Below, one piece after another: positions 24,684 to 37,200 of a stretch of 64,000 nt of DNA; within the stretch, counting starts at the first letter, position 1, and every line of letters begins with the position of its first letter. Both the position numbers and the translations under genes were made by a program. The notes under the pieces were generated by a model. The model worked only from the letters and a program-made list of their open reading frames with translations, did no database searches and had not been told where the DNA came from. The DNA comes from Alternaria dauci (Eukaryota; Ascomycota; Dothideomycetes; Pleosporales; Pleosporaceae): assembly GCF_042100115.1 (NCBI RefSeq), contig NC_091280.1, forward strand, positions 682,001 to 746,000, written 5' to 3'.

Positions 24684-26116
24684 GTTTCGCTTTAGCCTTT
24701 ATAGACTTTTTTTATTATTATAGTACGTTTAGAGACTTTTTTTAAGATAAAGTACTAACTAGGTGACTATAGGCTTATACCTATATTTAGTACTACTAGT
24801 ACGTATATAGTATATTATAAACGCTAGATACTAAAGATATATAATAGTATTATACACCTACTAGAGATAAGATAATTTATAGTAACCTTCTAACTTATAT
24901 ACTATCCCCTACTATCTTCTACTATCCTCTACTATCCTTTACTATATCTACCCTTTATAACTACTACTACTACCTCTACTACTACTACCTCTACCCCCTC
25001 CTAAGAATAACTAACTAGCTACCTATAGTATAGGTACTACTACTACTTAATAATTAGCTTTAGTTAGAGGAATATTAATAGTAATATAGCTTACGCCTTA
25101 TTCTCTTATCCCTATAGTATCTCTTTAAATTCTCTCTTCTTAAGCCTAGGATACTAGTCCTTAAGCACCCTTTTAATATTAATAGCTTAGTAGTATAGCT
25201 ATCTCTTAGTCTCTTTACTCTACCTACTAAAGGTTAGGTAGGTAAGGTAGCTAAATATAAGGAGATTAATAAGGTAGTAGGCGTTAGCGTAGATAATCTC
25301 CTTACGCTTTATAACCCTCTTTAGATACTATATTCTAGTCTACTTATAAGTTACCTCTATAATAATATTACTAACCCTAGACCTCTTAATAAGGTACTAG
25401 CTAATAGATTTACTATTACTAAGGATTTAGAGTAGTAGAGGTGTTTACTCCTTTAGCTCCTTACTAACTACTAGATTTAGCTCTTAGGTGTATATAGGGC
25501 TTATATTATTTATATTTAATAGGTTAAGGGGCTCCTTACTAGAGAGGGTACACTAGCCTAGCTAGATAGCTATAATAAGTTACCTTAAGGGAAATATATA
25601 TTTATATATAGTATAATTTAATTATATATAGTATAATTTAATTATATATAGTATAATTTAATTATATATAGTATAATTTAATTATATATAGTAGGATACT
25701 TAAAGTAAGTTAGTATTAGTATAAAGGTTAGAAGTAGCTAGGCTTTTATAGAAACGTACAAAATTCTAAGTAAGCTTAATTATAGTAAAGATACTATATC
25801 CTCCTCCCTTTACAACACATTATAATTATATTACTAGCTAATACTAGCGATCCCTGTTAGGCCTACTAAGGTTTAATAGGTATCTTTTTAGTTACCTTTA
25901 GTAAATTTTTTTAACTTTAGTTTTTACGTATAGACGTTAGAGCTTCACTAACCTAAAACACTAATTAGTCTAGCGTTCAAATCGCGTTGTTACTTTATCT
26001 TTTTTTTTATTGACTTTTGTGACTGATAAGCAGAGGGATAGCTGCTTTTCACTTTTTTGAAGTTTTATTTTGATGATACCCCCCCACTTGCAGAAAACAA
26101 AAAATTTAAATTAATT
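24684..26116 (+). mobile_element. Family A element, copy 5 (plus), inside the Helitron gene
   Basis: A 1.43 kb copy inserted in the Rep region. An exact 11 bp repeat, ATATATACTAA, sits at 24,673-24,683 and 26,117-26,127. The copy is longer because a 20 bp unit is repeated. RIP is uneven: the last 350 bases (from about 25,755) still contain many CA and TG, while the first kilobase has very few. Confidence 0.82.
25601..25694. repeat. 20 bp tandem repeat within family A copy 5
   Basis: Unit ATTATATATAGTATAATTTA occurs in three exact and two partial copies. The same place has about three units in copy 6 (reverse, near 29,135-29,190) and roughly three diverged units in the little-mutated copy 8, where the unit reads GTATGCGGTGCGATTTAATC, showing the pre-RIP sequence. 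Confidence 0.85.
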
Positions 26117-27775
26117 ATATATACTAATAGTAAATAGGTCTACTAATAAAAGGCTCTATATCTTTTTATTATACTCTCTACTATAGACTACTACTAGAAT
26201 AACCTATTATACTTTATACCCTAATATAAGGAATAGAAGATAGTAATACTTATAAAGTAAGCCTATCTAGTATAGGATAACGTATAAGATAATCCTTATA
26301 TTATTACTTATTACTTCTATTAGTAGTTTAAGTTATTTAAGAAGTATATTATTATTCTTAAGTTTAAGGTTACTAACTCTTAGGATTACTATAAGTAGTA
26401 GGCCTATAGTAGTACTTATAGTTATAGCCTCTACTATTATAATAGTATTCCTAACCTAGATAAAGAACTTAGTCTTAATAGTTCTACGTTTAGTATTACT
26501 TATTATATAAGGTTCTAAGGGTACTATATTTTAGCTATATACCTAGACCCTAATCTATAGTCTTTACTTAATAAAGGGTTAGTCCTTACACTACTATTTA
26601 AGGAAATAAAGTAGATATTTAGAGAGTTATTATCTATCCTTACCTACTACTATAAGTACTTTTACCTTATATTATACTATCTCTATAAAGATAAAATAAC
26701 TAGTATAGAGGTCTACTACTTTAATATACCTTAGTCTATCTACTTAGAGCCTACCTTTAAATAACTACTAACTAAATTATTTTTATACTTCTATACTATA
26801 CGTAATTATCCTTACCTTAACGCCTATATATAACTATTACCCTTAGCTTAGTAGGTTAATACTAATATCTAAGTTTATATAAGTATAGCTAGGGTTATAT
26901 AGTATATAGGTATTTATACTATAAAAGGTAAGGTCTAGTCTTAATCCTTTAAAGATATTACTCTCTAAGTCTTACCTTATATTAAGCTAAATTATTCTCT
27001 ACTTTCCTTTATATTATATATTATAAATAAGTTAATTAGTAAGTAAGATTATAGCGCTTAGGAGGTTATATATACGCTATTTAGTTTATTATTAATATAT
27101 TACTCTTATACTATTATTAACGTTAACTACTACCTAGAAGATACTTAGTTAACTTTATATACTATCTATAGGGGTAATATAGAGAATCTAGACCTAAACT
27201 TAAAGAATATACTAACTATTATATAAGGTATATCTCTTTATATAAAGTATAAAGGTTAGCTTAACTATATAGAGGATATATATTATTTAGATTTCTTACT
27301 ATACTTTATATATATTAGTAAAGATAATAAGCGCTAACTAAGAGTTAAGCCTTATATACTAAACTATATACTATAGTATAATACTATTATAAATCTAGAA
27401 GAGTTTACTTAAGTAAAGTTAATATTATATTATTTATTTTAATATATCTAAGATATCTAGATCCTATATAGATAGGTATTTAACTCTTATATAGCTATCT
27501 ACTAGGCTTACTAAGAAGAATATAAATATAAGGAAAAAAACTTATATACTAATCTTAATCTTAGAGTTAAAGAAAAAAACCTTAATTTAAAGCTTATATA
27601 ACCTTTAAATAAGTCCTATTTTAATAAGCTAGTAGGTAGGAGACTAAGCTTAATAAAGAAATTAGTAGATAAGGATAGGATTAGTAAGTAACTTAGTAAT
27701 AGGGTAAATAACTAAGGTACTACTAAATATATAAACTTATTAGCTAAATATAAAAAAGAACTACTTTATAGTAAG

Positions 27776-27845
27776 GCCTAATACTAAGCCTAATACTAAG
27801 CCTAATACTAAGCCTAATACTAAGCCTAATACTAAACCTAATACC
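27776..27845. repeat. 12 bp tandem repeat in the Helitron relic
   Basis: Five exact units of GCCTAATACTAA and a diverged sixth lie between the Rep and helicase parts of the Helitron gene. Twelve is a multiple of three, so in the live element it would encode a repeated four-residue linker. Confidence 0.85.
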
Positions 27846-28719
27846 TTAACTAGTACTTTATAAAAGAAGTAGTATATACTATATAATTTAATTATTAATT
27901 ACTTCTAGGCTACTCTTAATAGCCGCCTACTAGTATAGTTATTAGTCTAGTTAGATAAGTAAGGGGTACTAGGAAGATATACTTAATTAAGTATATCTCT
28001 TATACCTTAGAGTACCTAGTATTATTAGCTAAGCTAGAGTCCCCTATTATATACTATACTCCTACTAGTAATACTACCTTCCTTATCTCTAGGTATACTA
28101 TTAATACGCTCTTCTAAATACCTATAATATCTATATATAAGTAGTTAGATCTACTTAATACTACTAGGTAATAATATATCTAGGTAGTATTTAAATATGT
28201 TTACTACTTTATTATTAATAAGAAGTTAATAGTTAGTCTACCTATACTTAGCTTTATCTATAGCTATTATAGTTAGATTTAGTCTAGCTAGGTGTATATC
28301 CCCTTTACTAGTCTTAATATTATTCTTTTAGGTAATTACTACTAGCTCCTACCTATTAGATATTAGGCGCTATATAACTACTCCTTAAGGAAGGATCTTA
28401 ATAAAGTTTATAGCTAATACTTATATTATATATTTAAGAGGACTATTATCTTAGATACTATTATATATTAATAAGGTATAGCGTAAGCCTAGTTTTATAA
28501 TACTTTATAGTAACTTTAACTTAGCTATTCTACTTAGAATAATTAAGTATTATTTATAATATAATATAGGGTTAATCTCTTATATCTTAACTATACTTTA
28601 TTCTAGGATACTATTTACTTATATAGCTACTATATTAATATATCCTATATTAACTACGAAAGTATACGTAATTATAGTAGTCTAGTATTAGTTATTTTAG
28701 CCTAATATAACTAAGCTGT

Positions 28720-29965
28720 AATTTTTTATTTTCTATAAGTAAGGGGGTATTATAAAAATAAAACTTTAAAAAGTAAAAAGTACCTATCTCTCTACTTATT
28801 AGTTATAAAAGTTAATAAAAAAAGATAAAGTAATAATATAATTAAAACACTAGACTAATTAGTACTTTAAGGTAGTAAAGCTTTAATATCTATACGCGAA
28901 AACTAAAGTTAAAAAATATTACTAAAGGTAACTAAAAAGATACCTATTAAACCTTAGTCGGCCTAATAGGGATTACTAGTATTAGCTAGTAAAATAATTT
29001 TAATATATTATAAAGGGAGGAGGATATAGTATCTTTACTATAATTAAGGTTACTTAGAGTTTTATACGTTTCTATAAAAGCCTTACTACTTCTAACCTTT
29101 ATACTAATACTAACTTTAAGTATCCTACTATATATAATTAAATTATACTATATATAATTAAATTATACTATATATAATTAAATTATACTATATATAAATA
29201 TATATATTTCCTCTTTATCCTTATCTAGGAGGTCTTCTAGCCTAGCCTAAAAACCTTAGCTAGATAAGTACTAATTAATATATCTATAAGTACGTAATAT
29301 ACTTACCTTATATATACTAAGGAGCTACTTAGAGTAGTCCTTAATAAGTTAAATAAGTAATTACCTAAGTTCTACTACCTCTTATAGACTAAGATAGTAG
29401 ATAATATTAATATTATTAATACCTCTAATATTAGTAATATTAAAGTAGAGGAGATAGTAAAGAAGAGTAGAATATAGATACTAAAGGATATAGAGGAGGT
29501 TATTTATAAGGCCTAAATTAATAATACTAGTAGTAGTAGAGAATAGGGCGTAGATAGTGCTAGTACTAATATTCCTCTAACTAAAGCTAATTATTAGATA
29601 GTAGTAGCTATACTATAGGTAGCTAGTTAGTTATTCTTAAGATTATAGGGGCGCTAGAGGTAGTAGTAGTAGAGGTAGTAGTAGTTATAAAGGGTGGCTA
29701 TAGTAGAAGATAGTAGAGGATAGTAGAAGATAGTAGGGGATAGTATATAAGTTAGAAGGTTACTATAAATTATCTTATCTCTAGTGGGCGTATAATACTA
29801 TTATATATCTTTAGTATCTAGTATTTATAATATACTACGTACGTACTAGTAGTGCTAAATATAAGTATAAGCCCGTAGTTACCTAGTTAGCGCTTTATCT
29901 TAAAAAAAGTCTCTAAAAGTACTATAATAATAATAAAAATAAAGTCTATAAAGGCTAAGGCTAAA
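28720..29965 (-). mobile_element. Family A element, copy 6 (minus), inside the Helitron helicase
   Basis: Starts with the reversed A-rich tail and ends AAAGGCTAAGGCTAAA. Helicase coding lies on both sides (ILAxYNxA before, VEILKAI and the C-terminal helicase block after), so it is an insertion. A clear target duplication was not found at this copy. Confidence 0.75.
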
Positions 29966-30369
29966 GTAGAGATACTTAAGGCTATTTTTATAACTTTACT
30001 AGAATATACTAGTCTAAGCCTTTATATACGCGTTAATAGTTAGGCTATTATACTTATATTTCTTATTTTATATAAGTTTTATTAGAATTAGATATCTTAT
30101 TCTTAGCTATAATTTCTATTATTACTTACTTAGGCTATTACTATTTATAAGTCTTAAAGTATAAGTATTAGCTAGGTAGTAGTATAGTATAAAAGAGACT
30201 TTATCTTAAGTTTACTATATATTACTATTTTATAGGTTAAAAGTTTAGAGGGTCTAGTATTTAAGGAGCCTATGTCCTTTAATTAACTATATAGAAAGAA
30301 GGGTAAGGTAGTATAGTAGTAGAAGAAAGATAAGGAGTAGTAAGCTAAAGAAATTATTTCTTTATAAGA

Positions 30370-30392
30370 GATAAGCTTTTTTTAAGCTTATC
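30370..30392 (+). other. Perfect hairpin, candidate Helitron 3' terminal structure
   Basis: GATAAGCTT, a five-T loop and AAGCTTATC form a perfect 9 bp stem within about 80 bases of the last helicase homology. Helitrons carry a short hairpin about 10 bases before a CTRR 3' end. The bases after the stem (CTCTATAG) contain no clean CTRR, which RIP could have altered. Candidate only. Confidence 0.35.
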
Positions 30393-32727
30393 CTCTATAG
30401 TAGGCTTAATATTAGCTATATTAATCCTATATTATATCCCCTACGTCTACTAACTTATTATAGTAGTTCTAAACACCCTATATTTAGTCTTCTCCCTCTC
30501 TATTAGAGTTATCCTTAGAGTTATCCTTAGATTCCTCTTAAAATTTATAGTCTCTAAAGTTAAGCTCTTCTTTAACTACGTTAATATCTAAGTTCTCTAG
30601 AATCTTAGTTAGTTTAACCTAATACCTAGCTAATACTCTCCTTACCTAGCTTATCTATAATTTATTACTCTAGTATAGTTATATTATTTATATCAATTAC
30701 TTCTTCTTCCTATTCTAAGTTCTAGTTAGTATTAAGGCTAGACTCTACTCTAGCCTAAATATTATCTATCTTTTATTAGTAATTATTAGCCTATACCTTT
30801 TATATAAACTTATTAAGATTAGGCTTAGGCCTATCCTCTATTAGTATATTATTATCCTTATTATCTATTACTTATATATTAGTTTATAGGCTAATACTTA
30901 GCTAATACTACTATACCTAAGCTATATCCTAGCTTAAATTCTAGTCCTAGTTAATCTAACTTAAGCTAGTTATTTATATTCTTAAGTAGCCCCCCTTTAA
31001 GCTCTCTTAATTCTAGTAGTATATATTTAACTTCCTTACTATTAATATACCTATATAGAAACTTCTTACTATAAAGTACCTATATATTAAATAGTAGAGG
31101 TAAGTAGTATAAGCTATACTAAGTAGTAAGGTAAAGGTAGCTATTTTCCTAGAAGTATCTTTATATCTATATAGTAATAACTATAGCTATAATAATCCTC
31201 TCCTAAAGTTAGAAAAGTAGTATAAATAGGGGGATTAGTAGGCTAATATTATTATTAATTTTAATTAGGGGCTTATAGCGTTTAATATAGTTCTAGTAAG
31301 CTTCCTTAATAAGGTTAACTTAATATTATTAGCTTTAGCTAATACTAGATAAATACTAGTATATCTAATATACCCTATTATAGTAGGTAGGTAGCTAAGT
31401 ATATAAAAAGCTTTCTAATAAATATAGGTAGGCCTAGGGAGTATAAGTTAGTATAATATATATTATAGTAGGTAGTTATAAACGTACTTTAAACTTAGCG
31501 CCTATTATCTACTTAACGTATACTCTAAAGTCTATACTACGTAGTATATTAATCTTAGTAGTAGCGTTCTTAGCTATTTCTATCTAGGAATTTTTTTTAT
31601 ATAACTAGTACTTAAGGTTATAGTCTTTATTATACTAGCTATTAATATAGTTAAGGTATACTTAAGCCTTATACTTAGGTATAACTTTTACGTAGTATTA
31701 GTATAAGCTAATACTTACTTAATACTATACTTATACTTAGTATTATCTATATCTCCTTCTATATCTAGTTCTTACTCTACTTCTATAAGGGTACTATTAG
31801 CTTCTATATAGACTACTATTAATACTACGTATATAATCTAATTAGGAGGTATTAGACTATCCTCTAGTTAGTAGATAGTTTCTTATTTTATAAAGTACTT
31901 ATTCTTCTCTTTTTATATAGTAGTATTTTTAGTTTACGCCCTACCCTCTTAGCTTAAGTACTTATTCTAACTAAACTTATAACCTCTTAGTAAGGCCTAA
32001 TACTTACCTAATACTAATATACTTAATCTCTATAGTAATATTATTACTTTAGTAGTAGAAGTTATCTTTAAGATATTTTCTCTTAGTCTTATCTTTTTCT
32101 ATATCTAAGGCGTTTTAGATAGTAAGCTTTAATATTTTTAACTAAAATATTAATAAGGCTTAATTAATATAAGCTTATATTAGTTAAGGTAGTATTATAT
32201 ACTTACCTTATTAGTAGTATTATTTAATAGGATCTCTATAAGCTTAATACTTATAGCCTTCTTATATTACTCTTTATTCTTAATAGTATATAGGTTTATA
32301 GAGTATATAGCCTTAAATAGATCTATTATAGTAGGTAATTATAGTAGTATTAGTTTAGTATACTTAGTATTAAGCTCTATAGGTTTATAAGGTATAAGTA
32401 AGGTATAAGAGGTAAAGAGGGAGTAAAGGAGATATTATTAGTATAGGTAATATTAGTATAAACTTACTATATTTAAGGCTTACTTTTAATTTAGGATAAG
32501 TATTCCTAATTAGCTATAATCTTACTATTACTTAATCTAGTAAGATTAGTAGTAAAAGTAAAGGTAAAAGTAAAAGTAAAGTTTAAATATATATTTTTTC
32601 TTCTATACTTTAATCCTCTTCCTCTTCTATCCTCTTCCTCTTATATTTATTTATTATTATCTAATACTATACTAATACTCTTATTAGTATATTATCTTAC
32701 TTTCTATTTACTTATATACTATATAGT
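30393..32727. other. Unassigned AT-rich segment with a minus-strand coding relic
   Basis: Between the Helitron and B copy 2. On the minus strand around 30,500-30,620 a frame reads ENLDINVVKEELNFRDYKF then an acidic stretch (EESKDNSKDNSNREGED), like the acidic tail of a protein. The family is not recognised. Many CTAATACT-type short repeats occur. No ATG-started frame exists. Confidence 0.4.
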
Positions 32728-34269
32728 ACCCCCCCTAGGCCTTAGGGATAGGGCCTATAGTGTTATCTTATATTACGTTGCTATGAAATGTTAAAACTAA
32801 GCCTAAACTATCCTAGCGTATTTAGAAGTCTCTTTTTACCTATAACACCTCTCTATCTATCCCCTACATTACGCCTAGCTGCACCGCCTCAACATCCCCA
32901 CTATCACGATCACTGCTAATACTACCTAGAGATTAAGCAGAATCTCTATCGTATTACAGTAATTACATTTTAAGAGCGTAAGTAGCACCGCCGCTATTAT
33001 AATTACGGTTATAGTTACAGTCACAATTATAATTATAATTATAATTATAATTACAATTCCCTTTAAGCGGCTACAAAGCCTATACATTACTATCGCCTAA
33101 ACTCCTCTATAGCTACTATACACCTAAGTCCTATCGCGCTGTATCCTAAGCCTCCTACGTCGTTGTCGTCGTCGTTAAATTAATTATCTACTACCCTATC
33201 GATACCTGCCCCGCGCGTGCGATTATTAGCTATACCTACTTAATATAATTATAAGATAGGGATAAGCTCGCTAAGGACCTACTACAGCTATCTATTGTAG
33301 TCCCTACTTATAACTATCTTAATATACGCTTCTTACTCTATTATAAGCGTACCCCTAGCTGCTATTATATTACTTAGCTTCTTAATACAAACGTTCTACT
33401 CTATAGTAATAGATAACCTCACTTCTATATTTATCCTAGTGTAAACTAGTAAAGCGACGCTACCTAGGCGAATAAGAGTTATAGTAAATAGGCTATCTAT
33501 ATAGAAGAGAATTTTATATTAGTCCTTAGTAGTATTATCTAATAAGTTAAGAGAGGAGAGGTAGGCGTCTAGGAAGGGGCTTAAGACACTATAAGGCTTA
33601 AGATTATTATAGTTTAAGCTAATTTAATCCTTAGTGTACTAGTACTTTACGTCTATATTAGTATTAACGTTAAGTGCTGTCTATAACTCTAGGAATAGCT
33701 ACTTAACGCCCTTAATATAGTTATATATTATAAGGCGTATAGTATTAAAGAAGGTATTTCTCTTTAGTAGTAAGCTTTAGGATAGAGTGTTAAAGTAGAA
33801 GTTAAGAAGTAGAAATTTAAAGAGCTAGTAGTTACTTAAATATTTCTATAGCCTTAAGTACTATAGTTATAAGCTTAGAGGTAAGCTATAAACTATAGTT
33901 ATTAACTAAAAAACTCCTCTTCTACTTTAACTCCTCTTCTACTTTAACTCCTCTTCTACTTTAACTCCTCTTCTACTTTAACTCCTCTTCTACTTTAACT
34001 CCTCTTCTACTTTAACTCCTCTTCTACTTTAACTCCTCTTCTACTTTAACTCCTCTTCTACTTTAACTCCTCTTCTCCCTAACGTCACTGCGACTATCTA
34101 GAACTACTTAAAGTTTAGGGCTTTACTTTCAACCTATTTATTATTAAACTATATATAGCTATATATAGTAAAAAAAGGTGTTTAGGAAATACACCTTTAC
34201 TATAATTTATTATAGGATCGTTTAATACTGTTATACTTACGTCTTTTACTAGGACGTTTATTATTTTAA
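32728..34269 (+). mobile_element. Family B element, copy 2
   Basis: Runs from CCCCCCTAGGCCTTAGGGAT to the tail TCTTTTACTAGGACGTTTAT. It is close to copy 3 over its whole length and is only partly RIP-mutated: 32,760-33,250 keeps many CA, TG and CG-rich stretches. It holds an expanded 17 bp minisatellite. Its right flank is a Gypsy RT relic; the left flank does not continue that relic, and I found no target duplication. Confidence 0.8.
33912..34080. repeat. 17 bp minisatellite, about ten units, in family B copy 2
   Basis: Nine exact AACTCCTCTTCTACTTT units from 33,912, followed by a tenth ending CTCCCT. Copy 3 has only about two units at the same place (near 42,123-42,160). The array is free of CA on this strand, so RIP would not have altered it. 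Confidence 0.92.
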
Positions 34270-37200
34270 TAAAGCTAAGAAATAACTAAATATCTTTTAC
34301 TATTTTAGGAGCCTCTTAGTCCTTAATAGCTTTAACCTTATCTAGATCTATCTAAATACCCTTCCTAGCGTTAATAATAAACCTAAGGTACTTAGTAGAC
34401 TTTACCTTAAACTTATATTTCTTAATATCTATATAGAGACCTATACCCTAAAGCTTACTAAGAACTTTTTAAACTTATTCTTAGTATTAGTAAAGGCTAC
34501 TATTAGTGTAGATTAGTATATTATTAAGATATACTAAGTAGAATTTATTAAAGTACTCTCTTAAGGTCTAGTTAATATACTACTAGAAGGTACTTAGGGA
34601 ATTAGCTATACTAAAGAGGGTAACTAGCTACTTTAATAGTCTAAAATATATTTAGAAGGCTATCTTCTACTTATTACCTTTAGTAATATAAATCTTATAG
34701 AAAGCTATAATTATATCTAGCTTTATAAACTACTTTACTTTACTTAGGTTATTAAGAGTTTCTTATATTAGTAGTAATAGGTTTTAATTCTTCTTAGTAA
34801 TTATATTTAGTACTTAGTAGTCTATACATAAGCGTAATCCTCCCCTAAGCTTCTTATAAAAAGAACTAGTAATAAAGCTAGTAAGGTACTTATATAGATA
34901 AACCCCTTTTCTAGTAAAGATATAAGCTCCCTTTAGAGTACTAGAAGTTTACCCCTTAATATACTATATAGTAGGCCCTAAAGTTATTAAGGTTACTAAC
35001 TATCCTTTAACTCTAGTTTAATCTTATAGTTTACCCTTAACCTTTAGTATAAGGGGAGCTTCTTTACTTCCTTAAGGTTAAAAAGGTTATAGTAGCTCTA
35101 ATAGTACTTTAGTAGTAATAACTTTACGTCTACTATCTTCTTAAGTACTAAGGCTTTATTAATATTTATAATTAAAGTAGTAAATACCTAGATCCTCTTT
35201 TCTAAGTCTTTTAATCTCTTTATAAGACTTATAAATATAGTAATATTAACTTAGCTAGCTATATTCTTAGTTTAATAACTTTATTATACCTTACCTAAAG
35301 GCCTTCTAAGTAAATAAATAAGCTCTTTTTTATAAGAGTTATTATAATGTCTTAAAATCTTATTTACCCCTTCCTTAAGATAATATCCTTATCTATATAG
35401 TTAATAACGCATATATAAGTAACCTCTTAGTAGCTATATATATTTAACTTAAATTAAGATACTTCCTTAATTCTTAACAACCTTCTATTAATCCTTTTAA
35501 ATATCTAAGGAGTAACTATAAAGTACTTAAGATAGCTTTAGTAAGTAAACTTCCTATTAACTATTATATAATATAAGTACCTACTATTAATTGATATAGT
35601 AGTATTATAGACTATATTGATAATTAAGTATATAGTAAGGGGTTATATTTTAATATAATAATATTAAAACTAGTTCTATTTACTATATATCTACTAATCT
35701 ATCTTTAGAGGCTCTAAACTAAGACTCTAGTTTAGAGCTACTCTTTTTATAAGTCCTCTATATCCTCTATATTACTACTATCTAGTATTTTCTTATAATA
35801 GCTATAAGCCTATAAGTACTTATACTAGGATACTATATTAACCCTATTACTCTTAGGCTTATTTCCTTTCTTATAGTTCTTTATAAAGTACTTAGCTTTA
35901 CTATAGCTATAGTACTTTCCTTAATTATTATTTAGTCTTTTATTCTTTATACTTACTTTATTAGCCTTTATAGGTTCTTAGTTTATATCCTCTAGTAGTA
36001 AAAGTATTCTTATACTATTCTAGTAGTTCTATTATTAGGAGTTATAACTATACTATTAACTAAACTCCTTTTAGCTATATATTACTATATTTACTTAGTA
36101 GAGGCTATCTAATACTTAGGTTACTTTACGTATAAACTACTTAAATAAGAGGTTCTTATTTACTAGTACTAAGGCCTTTTATATCTTAATATTAAGTCTT
36201 TTTAAGAATATACTTTTCTTTTAGGTATTATTAATTTATACCCCTAATTAAAGTTCTAACCTATTAAACTCTATATAGTAGTCTTAGATTAGGCGTTTTC
36301 CTTACTATAGGTTTAATAGCTAGTCTAAGGCTTTTACCTTTAAGTATAAGTTATTATATTATTAGTTAAGGAAGTACTATAGGTCTTCTATTAAACTATA
36401 CTCTTAGTATTACTCTACCTAAGGGAGGATAACGTCTAAGGTTTATTTAGAGTAATAACTTATTATATAAGTAATCTTTATTCTATTTAGTATATCCTAG
36501 TAGTTATTATATAGCTTAGCTCTTATCTTATATCTAAAGGAAGAGTACTTTATCTTTATATATACGTCTAAGAGTATAGGTAAAAGGGTTAGGTCTAAAT
36601 AGCTTTTAGGTATATAGATAGGCTTTAATAGTTAGCGCTCTTATTATTCTAGTACTTCTAACTAAGAGGTTATAGGTGCTATTATTTATATAAGCTAGGT
36701 TAGAGCTACTAGTATTACTATTATTATATTCTAAGAAGCCTTTAGTAAGCCTTTAGGTAACTCTCTTACTTACTTAGTACGTCTAGTAATCTTATTAATT
36801 ATTAGAGCTATTATAGTATCCTTCTAACTATTACTCCTAAGTATTTAGATAATATCTTCTTATATCTCTTTATTAAGCACTCCTATAAGGTATTTAGTTA
36901 ATATATATACTAATAGCTTATTAGCGTTAAGGTTTAGTATATTATCTATCTTCTAATTCCCTATTAGAAGGCTTATTTCTTTATATATTTATAATTACGT
37001 TTATTATAGGGCTTCCTAATTAGTATTTACTTATTAATTATTCTTATACTAGTAGCTAGTTTCTTATAAACTACTAAATAGTAGCCTACTCCTCTATTAT
37101 AAGGACTAGTAGGGCTTTAGTAGCTTATTACTATATAAGGCTTCTATAGTTTATTCTCTATAATAAAGCCTTTCTAAATAACTTTTAATAATTATTAAAT

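Larger units (their letters stand above)
23680..30310 (+). pseudogene. RIP-mutated Helitron RepHel gene (Rep plus Pif1-type helicase), split by two insertions
   Basis: The plus strand reads as a Helitron protein with RIP stops (x). Pieces in order: a DUF6570-like region (near 23,700-23,900); YIKVIIYYQDRRF and NTLIYYQLRDK (near 24,340-24,450); after a family A insertion, FKVTNSQDYYKxxAYSSTYS (near 26,370-26,430, cf. the RWEWQARGSxHxHG Rep motif); YIGIYTIKGK (about 26,910); KxDYSAxEVIYTLFSL (about 27,042-27,090). The helicase follows: RGTRKIYLI (about 27,963-27,990) from Walker A GGTGKT; YFIINKKLIVSLP (about 28,205-28,245) from the DE box; LGNYYxLLPI (about 28,328-28,360) from GDxxQLPP. After a second A insertion, AITIYKSxSISI and VKSLEGLVFKEP close the helicase (30,135-30,290). 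Changes are the G-to-A and C-to-T expected from RIP. Autonomous fungal Helitrons encode this single protein for rolling-circle transposition. Confidence 0.88.

Noticed and set aside
33912..34080. Regular repeats resembling a CRISPR array
   Set aside because: Units are directly adjacent with no spacers, the genome is eukaryotic, and the array lies in a transposon copy.
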